From an uncultured Burkholderiales bacterium (GTDB lineage: Bacteria > Pseudomonadota > Gammaproteobacteria > Burkholderiales > Burkholderiaceae_C): DNA of 10,560 nt. Each line of letters opens with the position of its first letter. Position 1 is the first letter of the stretch. Both the position numbers and the translations under genes were made by a program. The notes below the pieces were generated by a model that saw only the letters and a program-made list of their open reading frames with translations, made no database searches and had not been told where the DNA came from. Of this stretch, positions 1 to 6,027 are shown in pieces. The stretch covers positions 1 to 10,560 of the forward strand of contig CAJBHE010000265.1 in assembly GCA_903952885.1 (NCBI GenBank). Direction: 5' to 3'.

Positions 1-276
1 CTGCGTCAAGAACTCAAGCTCGATGCACTGCTACTCACCCGCAGCGAAGAAGGCATGACCTTATTTGACGCACTAGGAGAGCTGACGGTGTCAGCCCAAG
101 CACGTGAAGTGTTTGATGTGACAGGCGCTGGTGACACCGTGATTGCCACCTTGGCCACCCTCGTGGCAGCGGGCTTGAGCTTGCGTGAAGCCATGCCTTT
201 GGCCAACAAAGCCGGTGGCGTGGTGGTGGGTAAGTTTGGTACAGCCACCGTGAGTTACGAAGAATTGATGGCCTAA
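1..276 (+). CDS. rfaE1: D-glycero-beta-D-manno-heptose-7-phosphate kinase, C-terminal part (5' end outside window)
   Basis: This is the last 91 codons of a PfkB/ribokinase-family sugar kinase; the start lies before the window. The visible part has the PfkB signature DVTGAGDT (about residues 39-46 here), whose Asp is the catalytic base and whose GAGD forms the anion hole. It is followed by the helical tail and a GKFGTATVS segment that closely resembles the end of the kinase domain of E. coli HldE. The protein stops right after the kinase domain (LMA-stop). It is therefore the monofunctional type, and the adenylyltransferase (HldC/RfaE2) must be encoded elsewhere. The enzyme phosphorylates heptose-7-phosphate at C1 in the cytoplasm during LPS inner-core precursor synthesis. 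rfaD follows after 28 bases on the same strand, which supports the assignment over other PfkB kinases. Confidence 0.9.
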   Translation: MRQELKLDALLLTRSEEGMTLFDALGELTVSAQAREVFDVTGAGDTVIATLATLVAAGLSLREAMPLANKAGGVVVGKFGTATVSYEELMA

Positions 277-304
277 ATATGGCCCTTGTGCCGCTGGAGA
301 AGTT

Positions 305-1303
305 ATGAAAATCGTCGTCACAGGCGCCGCTGGTTTTATCGGCAGCAACATCATCAAGGGCTTGAACGCTCGCGGCATCACCAACATCATTGCGGTCGAT
401 GATCTGACCGAGGGCGACAAGTTTCGCAACCTCGCCGACCTCAAGATCGCCGACTACCTCGACAAAGATGTGTTCTACGAACTCTTTGCCGAAAACGCAT
501 TTGGCAAAGTCGAAGCCGTGTTCCACGAAGGCGCATGCAGCGACACCATGGAGAGCGATGGCAAATACATGATGGACAACAACTACACCCTCTCGTGTGG
601 TTTGTTCAACGCTTGCCAGCAGGCTGGCACACGTTTGCTCTATGCGTCATCCGCCGCCACCTACGGCGGCAGCGATACCTTCATTGAGACACCTGAGTAC
701 GAGTTGCCGCTCAATGTGTACGGCTACTCCAAATTGTTGTTTGACCAACGCATGCGTTTGGAGTGCAACAACAACTTCAAGAAGTTCAAGCGCCAAGTGG
801 TGGGCTTTCGCTACTTCAACGTGTATGGCCCCCGCGAGCAACACAAAGGCCGTATGGCCAGCGTGGCGTTTCACCAGTTCAACCAATTCAATGCGGAAGG
901 CAAAGTGAAGTTGTTTGGCGAATACGGCGGCTACGTTCAAGGCGAACAAATGCGCGACTTCGTCTTCATCGACGACGTGGTGGCTGTGAACCTGTGGTTC
1001 TTGGACAACCCAGACAAATCAGGCATCTTCAACCTAGGCTCTGGCCGCGCACAACCCTTTAATGACGTGGCCTTGTCCGTGGCCAACGCCATGCGCGCCA
1101 AAAAAGGTGAAGCCGCTCTTGATTTGGCAGGTGCTGCCAAAGCGGGTTTGATTGAGTATGTGCCCTTCCCCGACGCGCTGCGTGGCAAGTACCAGTGCTA
1201 CACACAAGCTGACTTGACCAACCTGCGCGCCAGTGGCTGCGACCACGTATTTGCCGATGTGAAAAGTGGTGTGACGCAATACATGGCGACCTTGAGCAAA
1301 TAA
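305..1303 (+). CDS. rfaD: ADP-L-glycero-D-manno-heptose-6-epimerase
   Basis: This is a complete 332-residue protein (family length about 310-335) that converts ADP-D-glycero- to ADP-L-glycero-D-manno-heptose, the last step of activated-heptose synthesis for LPS core. It is an extended short-chain dehydrogenase. The N-terminal nucleotide-binding motif is TGAAGFIGSN (residues 6-15), and acidic residues D32-D33 end the second beta strand. The HldD-specific GACSDTMESDGKYMMDNN block spans about 77-93. The catalytic elements are Ser115/Ser116 (SSAATYGG) and the Y139-x3-K143 pair. The C-terminal half carries FRYFNVYGPRE and MRDFVFIDDV, typical of this subfamily. The start is supported by GGAGA at 296-300, four bases before ATG. 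The gene probably forms an operon with the upstream heptose kinase. The symbol hldD is a synonym. Confidence 0.96.
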   Translation: MKIVVTGAAGFIGSNIIKGLNARGITNIIAVDDLTEGDKFRNLADLKIADYLDKDVFYELFAENAFGKVEAVFHEGACSDTMESDGKYMMDNNYTLSCGLFNACQQAGTRLLYASSAATYGGSDTFIETPEYELPLNVYGYSKLLFDQRMRLECNNNFKKFKRQVVGFRYFNVYGPREQHKGRMASVAFHQFNQFNAEGKVKLFGEYGGYVQGEQMRDFVFIDDVVAVNLWFLDNPDKSGIFNLGSGRAQPFNDVALSVANAMRAKKGEAALDLAGAAKAGLIEYVPFPDALRGKYQCYTQADLTNLRASGCDHVFADVKSGVTQYMATLSK

Positions 1304-1373
1304 GTAGCTTGCCATGAACACAGTGCATTCCAACTTCGGTTCTTGTGAAGTGTTCAAAGCGGTGAAGCGATGT

Positions 1374-1673
1374 ATGCATCGCGGTTTATTCCGCGTGCTG
1401 TCACGTGTGTTGTTAAGCAGCGTTGTCGCGCTGATGTGCTGCAACTCAACCCTAGGGCTAGACATCAACCAAGCCAATGAAGCGGAGCTAGACAGCGTCA
1501 AAGGCATGGGCCCTGTGCTCAGCGCCAAGGTACTGAAAGCCCGATCAAATGGGCCTTTCAAAGATTGGCAGGACCTGATGCAACGCGTCTCAGGCATTCG
1601 CCAAAACAAAGCGCAGCAGTTTTCAGAACAAGGCTTGACCGTCGATGGTCAAGCGTTTGCTAAAAAGCCTTAA
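1374..1673 (+). CDS. Small exported helix-hairpin-helix protein (ComEA-like)
   Basis: This protein has 99 residues from the ATG at 1374. The N-terminus reads as a signal peptide: basic MHRGLFRVLSR, then hydrophobic VLLSSVVALM, then a likely cleavage near residues 27-29. The mature part is a single ComEA-type helix-hairpin-helix unit: DINQANEAEL, the hairpin VKGMGPVLSAKVLKAR, then FKDWQDLMQRVSGIRQNKAQQF. Family members bind DNA non-specifically, and ComEA proper works in DNA uptake in the periplasm. Short single-unit forms are common in Betaproteobacteria and their role is often unproven. An in-frame ATG at 1314 would add 20 residues that spoil the signal peptide. The 1374 start has GGTGAAG at 1361-1367, six bases upstream, so I prefer it. 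The gene lies downstream of rfaD, and its 3' end overlaps the convergent gene by 14 bases. Confidence 0.8.
   Translation: MHRGLFRVLSRVLLSSVVALMCCNSTLGLDINQANEAELDSVKGMGPVLSAKVLKARSNGPFKDWQDLMQRVSGIRQNKAQQFSEQGLTVDGQAFAKKP
1633..1654 (-). terminator. Possible weak intrinsic terminator of the tup operon
   Basis: GCTTGACC (1633-1640) and GGTCAAGC (1647-1654) form a perfect 8-bp stem around a 6-base loop; a G-T pair could reduce the loop to TCGA. Read on the minus strand it begins 5 bases after the stop codon of the Cys-rich protein gene. It is followed by CTTGTTCT, which is only partly T-rich. It lies inside the 3' coding end of the helix-hairpin-helix gene, so a plus-strand role would truncate that message. 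The hairpin is certain, but its role as a terminator is inferred. Confidence 0.35.
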
Positions 1674-1899
1674 CAGCGCGCAAAGCTTTCAACGCATCTT
1701 CACGCCAGAACTCAGCGGCTGCAAAAAAACCTTCCCACACACAGCCATTGCAACCGCGCCCACAGCAAGTGGTGGGCTCAGGCGGTGGTGTGCGCAAGGC
1801 CACACCACATTGCGCGGCTAGCACTTGCGCGTCAGTAAAAAAGGCCTGTGCACTAGGCCCATCGCTCAGGGTCAAGCGGGCTAAAGATTCGATGCGCAT
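1660..1899 (-). CDS. Small Cys-rich 'oxidoreductase-like' domain protein
   Basis: This is a 79-residue protein. Its C-terminal half has P-P-P-E-P followed by CCGRGCNGCVW (Cys45, Cys46, Cys50, Cys53) and a short acidic/aromatic helix (EGFFAAAEFWRED). That matches what I know of the Pfam 'oxidoreductase-like, N-terminal' family (PF09791), which includes human OXLD1. The biochemical role is unknown, and the four cysteines suggest metal or redox chemistry. An additional Cys31 lies upstream. The ATG at 1899 has CCAGGA about 8 bases upstream. The frame is open further upstream, but that extension would run into the tupA coding end. It starts 28 bases after the tupA stop on the same strand, so co-transcription is likely. 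Its stop overlaps the convergent helix-hairpin-helix gene by 14 bases. Confidence 0.75.
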   Translation of the reverse strand: MRIESLARLTLSDGPSAQAFFTDAQVLAAQCGVALRTPPPEPTTCCGRGCNGCVWEGFFAAAEFWREDALKALRAVKAF

Positions 1900-1927
1900 G
1901 CGTGAATCCTGGCCGCACCGCGAAGGC

Positions 1928-2749
1928 TTATTTGTTGGCATTGGCGAAGAACAATTGCTCGCCGCCAATTTTGTAGCCGTTGATGGAGGCTTGGCCCGCC
2001 GGTGAGACCACCCAATCCACAAACTTCTGAGCTAAGTCCAACTTGACATGCGGGTGCTTGACGGGGTTAACGACCATCACGCCGTACTGGTTGAACAAGC
2101 TTTTGTCGCCTTCGACCAAGATTTGCAAATCTTGGCGGTTTTTGAAGTTCAACCAAGTGCCGCGATCTGTCAGCACATAAGCGCCCGAAGACGATGCGAT
2201 GTTCAAGGCTGGCCCCATGCCGCAACCGCACTCTTTGTAACCAGCGCCTTTGTTGTCTAAGCCAGCTTGCTTCCAAAAGCGCAACTCGGCCGCGTGTGTG
2301 CCACTCTTGTCACCGCGCGACACAAAGCCCGCTTGTGTGTTTGCCACTTTTTGCAAGGCCGACACGATGTCTTTGCCGCGGGCTTTGGCTGGGTCATTGG
2401 CAGGACCCACCAACACGAAATCGTTGTACATCACAGGCAGGCGTTTTACGCCAAAGCCTTCAGCCACAAATTTTTCTTCAGCGACTTGGTCGTGCACAAA
2501 CAGTACGTCGGCGTCACCGCGGCGGCCGGTGTCCAAGGCTTGACCTGTACCCAAAGCCACCACCTTGATGTCAATGCCCGTAGCTTGTTTGAAAGCCGGC
2601 AACAGGTGCGCAAACAAACCCGATTGCTCGGTGGAGGTGGTGGACGCCATCACGAGGCTAGGCGCCTGTGCCTGAACAAAACTGCTACCCAGCATCAAAG
2701 CGGCTGCTAGCAAACCAGCCAATGAGAACAAATGCGTACGTCGGGTCAT
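1928..2749 (-). CDS. tupA: Tungstate ABC transporter, substrate-binding protein
   Basis: This is a 273-residue periplasmic protein. A Sec signal peptide (MTRRTHLFSLAGLLAAALML..., cleaved near residues 27-29 at VQAQA) is followed by the oxyanion-binding motif STTST (36-40), the counterpart of the TTTS motif of TupA proteins. Next come TGIDIKVVALGTGQAL, DVLFVHD (81-87) and the second anion-binding region VSRGDKSGTH (143-152). The TDRGTW and NQYGVMVVNP segments are also typical. TupA captures tungstate with very high affinity for the TupBC importer, and tungstate supplies tungsto-pterin enzymes. A loop at 171-180 reads YKECGCGMGP, where many homologues in my memory have no cysteines. The start overlaps the end of tupC (ATGA), and AAAAGGAG sits 7 bases upstream inside tupC. 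Molybdate cannot be excluded as a ligand from sequence alone. Confidence 0.9.
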   Translation of the reverse strand: MTRRTHLFSLAGLLAAALMLGSSFVQAQAPSLVMASTTSTEQSGLFAHLLPAFKQATGIDIKVVALGTGQALDTGRRGDADVLFVHDQVAEEKFVAEGFGVKRLPVMYNDFVLVGPANDPAKARGKDIVSALQKVANTQAGFVSRGDKSGTHAAELRFWKQAGLDNKGAGYKECGCGMGPALNIASSSGAYVLTDRGTWLNFKNRQDLQILVEGDKSLFNQYGVMVVNPVKHPHVKLDLAQKFVDWVVSPAGQASINGYKIGGEQLFFANANK

Positions 2750-3447
2750 CCCAACTCTCCTTTTAAAAACATATGCGCCTCGGGGTGGCTCTCACCGAGA
2801 GGTCGATTGAAAAACTCATGCACAGGCAGATCAGCCAAGACACGGCCTGACTCCAAATAAATCACACGAGTGGCCAAACGTTTGACTTGGCCCAAGTTGT
2901 GGCTACTGAACAGCAAGCTCACGTTCGCTGCCGCCACCCACTCAGCCAACAAGCGCTCCACCTCGCGTTTGGCATGCGGGTCAAGGCTAGACGTGGGCTC
3001 GTCCAACAACACAAAATTAGGGTTCAACGCCCAAGCGCGGGCGAGTGCCAAGCGCTGCTGCTGCCCGCCAGACAAAGTGCGGGCTGAGCGCTCGGCCACG
3101 TCTTGCAAATCCACGCGCCTTAGTGCTTGCATGGCTCGCGCATGCGCCTCGCGCCAAGGTGTGCCTTGCAGCCACAAGCTCCACACCACAAAACGCAGCA
3201 CCGAGGTGCGCAACATGTGCGGGCGCTGAAACACCATGGCTTGGTGCACCTCAGGAGCCACCGCCACGCTGCCACTTGAAACTTTCAATAAGCCATGCGC
3301 TACACGCAGCAGCGTGCTTTTGCCAGAGCCGTTGGCCCCAACCAAAGCCACACGTTCGCCTGCTTGCATTTGCAATTTGATACCGTGCAAAGCCATGTGC
3401 GTATCGAACTGCACCGACACATGTTGCAAACTCAACACCGCACTCAT
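2746..3447 (-). CDS. tupC: Tungstate ABC transporter, ATP-binding protein
   Basis: This is a 233-residue ABC ATPase with all motifs intact: Walker A GANGSGKST (37-45), Q-loop Gln74 (MVFQRP), signature LSGGQQQ (125-131), Walker B FVLLDEP (145-151), D-loop SSLD (153-156) and H-loop His183 (SSHN). It drives tungstate import at the cytoplasmic face of the TupB dimer. No TOBE/Mop regulatory domain follows the ATPase core, unlike molybdate ModC, so the protein has no built-in oxyanion sensing. The ATG overlaps the tupB stop by 4 bases and has a G-rich ribosome site about 8 bases upstream. Its own stop overlaps the tupA start by 4 bases, which indicates translational coupling along the operon. Confidence 0.9.
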   Translation of the reverse strand: MSAVLSLQHVSVQFDTHMALHGIKLQMQAGERVALVGANGSGKSTLLRVAHGLLKVSSGSVAVAPEVHQAMVFQRPHMLRTSVLRFVVWSLWLQGTPWREAHARAMQALRRVDLQDVAERSARTLSGGQQQRLALARAWALNPNFVLLDEPTSSLDPHAKREVERLLAEWVAAANVSLLFSSHNLGQVKRLATRVIYLESGRVLADLPVHEFFNRPLGESHPEAHMFLKGELG

Positions 3448-4181
3448 ACCAGCACCCCCTGCACGGGGTCAGCGCCAGCACCGTCGATGCATTGTCGCCA
3501 GCGACGCAGCGCAGAGATCAACACATTTAGCAGTAACACCACGCCCATGAGCACCATCCCCAAGGCCAGCGCTAGCGGTAAATCGCCCTTGCTGGTTTCC
3601 AGTGCAATGGCCGTGGTCATGACACGCGTGAAGCCTTCGATGTTGCCGCCCACCACCATCACCGCACCCACTTCGGAAATGGCACGACCAAAGGCAGCAA
3701 TCAATACGGTGAGCAAGGTATAGCGCTCATCCCAAGCAAGCAGCACGCTGCGCAGCCAAGGCTTGGCCCCCAGCGACTGCAGCTGCTCGCCATGGTTGCG
3801 CTCAGCATCTTCCACACATTGGCGAGTGAGCGCCGTGACCACAGGCAACACCAACATCGCTTGCGCCAGCACCATGGCCTTGAGGCTGAACAACCAACCT
3901 AAAGGTCCCAATGGCCCTGTGCGGGACAGGAGCAAATACACCAACAAACCCACCACCACCGAAGGCAGCGCAAGCAAGGTGTTGAGCACCGTCAACAACG
4001 CATCGCGCCCCGAAAACCTTGCCACGCCCAACCAAGCACCCAACACCAAACCCATGCTGCATGCCATGACCGTAGCCAACAAGCTCACCCAGAGTGAGCG
4101 GCCGACAATGGACCAAAGCGCGGGGTTTAAATCAGTCAGTAAGTGAAGCGCAGTCAGCGCGGTATCGGTCAGCGTCGTCAT
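3444..4181 (-). CDS. tupB: Tungstate ABC transporter, permease
   Basis: This is a 245-residue inner-membrane permease with about five hydrophobic segments (near 25-52, 63-86, 100-118, 155-178 and 202-225). The ABC-coupling loop falls around EQLQSLGAKPWLRSVLLAWDERY (132-154). The GRAISEVGAVMVVGGNI stretch (165-181) is characteristic of TupB/ModB-like permeases. Together with the adjacent TupC and TupA it forms the importer. It is the first gene of the operon. The ATG at 4181 lacks an obvious Shine-Dalgarno sequence. The divergent regulator begins 61 bases away, so the two promoters must share that gap. Confidence 0.9.
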   Translation of the reverse strand: MTTLTDTALTALHLLTDLNPALWSIVGRSLWVSLLATVMACSMGLVLGAWLGVARFSGRDALLTVLNTLLALPSVVVGLLVYLLLSRTGPLGPLGWLFSLKAMVLAQAMLVLPVVTALTRQCVEDAERNHGEQLQSLGAKPWLRSVLLAWDERYTLLTVLIAAFGRAISEVGAVMVVGGNIEGFTRVMTTAIALETSKGDLPLALALGMVLMGVVLLLNVLISALRRWRQCIDGAGADPVQGVLV

Positions 4182-4242
4182 ACATCAATAAAAATTTCAG
4201 TTATCGTAGCCAGCTACCTAATACCCGACCATATGTAAATCC
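4182..4242. promoter_or_regulatory. Divergent control region of tupB and the regulator, with inverted repeat
   Basis: These 61 AT-rich bases separate two divergent start codons and must hold both promoters. Within them GTAGC (4206-4210) and GCTAC (4213-4217) form a perfect 5-bp inverted repeat with a 2-base spacer, a fair operator candidate for the adjacent regulator. A canonical E. coli ModE box is not visible. I cannot place -35/-10 elements with confidence on either strand. An ATG directly followed by TAA (4233-4238) lies four bases before the regulator's GTG. Confidence 0.45.
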
Positions 4243-5364
4243 GTGCATAGCGTTAGCCTTCACTACACACTCAGCCATCGGGACGACAGTGATCCTTGCT
4301 CAACCACCGAGGCAGCTTTGTTGCGCCATCCTTTGATGGATTTGCTGCAAGCCGTTGCACAACATGGCTCTATCTCTGCGGCTGCGCGAGAGCTGGGTCT
4401 GTCCTACCGCCATGTCTGGGGTGAGCTCAAGCGCTGGGAAGATGTGCTCGGCCATGAGCTCATCATTTGGGAAAAGGGCCAGTCAGCCAAGCTCACCGAA
4501 TTCGGCGACAAGCTCATGTGGGCCGAGCGCCAAACCCAAGCCCGTTTGGCACCTCAACTCGAAGCCTTGCGCGCCGACCTAGAACGCACCTTTGCTGTGG
4601 CCTTTGACCCCGCCGCCCATGTGCTGACTCTTTACGCCAGCCACGACGACGCCCTGCCCCGTTTGCGTGAACACGCCGCCAGCGCAGGTCTGCATTTAGA
4701 CATTCGGTTTTGCGGCAGCGTGGATGCCATCCGCGCCCTCAACGAAGGCCGCTGCACCTTGGCGGGCTTTCATACCCAAAGCCAACCCAGCGACACCTCT
4801 TTCACAGCCAAGGCCTACCGCGATTTATTGCAACCCGGTCTGCACAAGATCATTGGCTTTGCCACACGCACCCAAGGCCTCATCACCCCCACAGGCAACC
4901 CCAAGCAACTGCAAAGTTTGGCCGATGTGGTCAAGACCCAAGCGCGTTTTGTGCAACGCAGCCACGGCACGGGGACGCGCGTATTGCTAGACGATTTGCT
5001 CACGCAAGCTGAACTGCGTCTCCAAGACCTCAACAACTGGCCCGATGAGGAGCCTTCTCACACGGCGCTGGCCGAGGCCATTGCCTCTGGCCGTTGCGAT
5101 GTGGGCTTGGGCATTGAAAGCGCGGCCCGAGTCAGGGGACTTGGCTTTGTGCCTTTGGTACAAGAAGAATTTCATTTGGTGTGCCTCAAATCAGCGCTTG
5201 ACACACCGGCTACTCAAGCATTGCGTGATTTTCTACACCAACACACCTGGCAACAGGCGCTCAACACACTGCCCGGCTACAAAACCCAACACAGCGGCGA
5301 GGTGCAATCGCTTAGCAAACGCTTGCCATGGTGGACATTCAAAAGTGCGAGGAAGGTTAGTTAA
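4243..5364 (+). CDS. ModE-type winged-helix regulator fused to a periplasmic-binding-protein-like domain
   Basis: This is a 373-residue cytoplasmic transcription regulator; no signal peptide is present. Residues about 30-110 form a ModE/LysR-like DNA-binding domain: LMDLLQAVAQHGSISAAARELGLSYRHVWGELKRWE, then a wing and an amphipathic linker helix. Residues about 125-335 resemble the PBP-like domain PF12727, with RSHGTGTRVLLDDLL (239-253) and HTALAEAIASGRCDVGLGIESAA (273-295). A Mop/TOBE domain, the usual ModE sensor, is absent, so a small ligand is probably sensed by the PBP-like domain. Divergence from tupBCA implies that it controls tungstate (or molybdate) uptake; this is inference. The GTG at 4243 is preferred because it keeps the HSVSLHYTL segment. 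ATG at 4336 would cut into the helix-turn-helix domain. No clear ribosome site is seen. Confidence 0.8.
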   Translation: MHSVSLHYTLSHRDDSDPCSTTEAALLRHPLMDLLQAVAQHGSISAAARELGLSYRHVWGELKRWEDVLGHELIIWEKGQSAKLTEFGDKLMWAERQTQARLAPQLEALRADLERTFAVAFDPAAHVLTLYASHDDALPRLREHAASAGLHLDIRFCGSVDAIRALNEGRCTLAGFHTQSQPSDTSFTAKAYRDLLQPGLHKIIGFATRTQGLITPTGNPKQLQSLADVVKTQARFVQRSHGTGTRVLLDDLLTQAELRLQDLNNWPDEEPSHTALAEAIASGRCDVGLGIESAARVRGLGFVPLVQEEFHLVCLKSALDTPATQALRDFLHQHTWQQALNTLPGYKTQHSGEVQSLSKRLPWWTFKSARKVS

Positions 5365-5481
5365 TACCCTTTGCCTAGTTTGAACTTATTTCAAACACCT
5401 CCCTAAATCTTCAGACCAACAAGAGCCAACGCAGCCAGAGTCTTGGTACCATCTTAGGTTGGCAAAAAATGGAGGCACGCA
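5365..5481 (+). promoter_or_regulatory. Presumed promoter/leader region of the TRAP permease operon
   Basis: These 117 bases between the regulator stop and the TRAP small subunit are relatively AT-rich at the 5' end. They contain a 7-bp palindrome (listed separately) and an 8-base perfect palindrome TGGTACCA at 5444-5451. TTGAAC at 5380-5385 could act as a -35 element, but no good -10 stands at the right distance. A strong ribosome site GGAGG (5471-5475) lies six bases before the GTG start at 5482 and decides that start. Confidence 0.4.
5378..5396. repeat. Inverted repeat GTTTGAA-N5-TTCAAAC
   Basis: Two perfect 7-base arms (5378-5384 and 5390-5396) flank CTTAT. The repeat lies 14 bases after the regulator stop and about 85 bases before the TRAP start. 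The AT-rich stem and missing T-tract argue against an efficient terminator. The dyad could equally be an operator for the TRAP genes. Confidence 0.6.
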
Positions 5482-6021
5482 GTGTCAAAACTTCTTAAAT
5501 TTGCATTAGGCGTTGATCGCATCAGTGAGCAATTTGGCCACGTCGCGGCATTTGGCGTTTTAGCCGCGGCCGTGATCTCGGCTGGCAATGCGTTCATCCG
5601 TTACGGATTCGACATCAGCTCAAATGGCTGGCTTGAAATCCAGTGGTACTTGTTTGCAGCGACTGTCATGCTGGGCGCACCTTTGGTGCTCAAACTCAAC
5701 GAACACGTGCGCGTGGACTTGTTCTACGGAAAACTCAAAAAGAATGCGCCGGTTTACGTGGACTTGTTTGGCTTGGTTTTGTTCTTGCTACCCGTGATGG
5801 GCATATTGGCTTGGTTGAGCTTCCCGCTATTTCTGAAGATGTTCGTGACCAACGAAATGTCTAGCAACGCAGGTGGCCTGATTCGTTGGCCCGCCATGCT
5901 TCTTCTCCCCTTGGGCTTTGCTTGGATGTTCCTGCAAGGTTTAAGCGAAATCATCAAGCGCGTGTCTTACTTGCAGGGCAAGTTTGAAATGGACACGCAC
6001 TACGAAAAGCCAGTGCAATAA
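5482..6021 (+). CDS. TRAP transporter small permease subunit (DctQ family)
   Basis: This is a 179-residue inner-membrane protein with four hydrophobic segments (about 20-40, 53-72, 92-115 and 134-158), the standard DctQ topology and length. Family hallmarks are LEIQWYLFAATVMLGA (51-66) with the conserved E-x-Q-W, and NEHVRVDLFYG (73-83). The small subunit pairs with the large subunit in sodium-coupled uptake of an organic acid delivered by a periplasmic binding protein. The GTG start has a strong GGAGG six bases upstream. The large-subunit gene follows after 6 bases, so the two are translated from one message. The matching binding-protein gene is not adjacent; it lies on the other strand at 8257-9336. 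Confidence 0.9.
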   Translation: MSKLLKFALGVDRISEQFGHVAAFGVLAAAVISAGNAFIRYGFDISSNGWLEIQWYLFAATVMLGAPLVLKLNEHVRVDLFYGKLKKNAPVYVDLFGLVLFLLPVMGILAWLSFPLFLKMFVTNEMSSNAGGLIRWPAMLLLPLGFAWMFLQGLSEIIKRVSYLQGKFEMDTHYEKPVQ

Positions 6022-6027
6022 GGACGC

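Noticed and set aside
1314..1373. ATG at 1314 as start of the helix-hairpin-helix gene
   Set aside because: It adds 20 residues in front of an otherwise normal signal peptide and has a poor ribosome site; it cannot be fully excluded.
1380..1395. Short inverted repeat CGCGG-N6-CCGCG in the helix-hairpin-helix gene
   Set aside because: Only 5 bp inside a coding region with no T-tract; easily explained by chance.
1034..1609. Minus-strand 191-codon open frame across rfaD and the helix-hairpin-helix gene
   Set aside because: It is opposite two well-supported plus-strand genes, and its composition resembles a shadow frame with no family features.
1900..2022. Upstream extension (41 codons) of the Cys-rich protein's open frame
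   Set aside because: It would overlap the tupA coding end and its sequence is low-complexity out-of-frame tupA; the ATG at 1899 with its own ribosome site fits the small family size.
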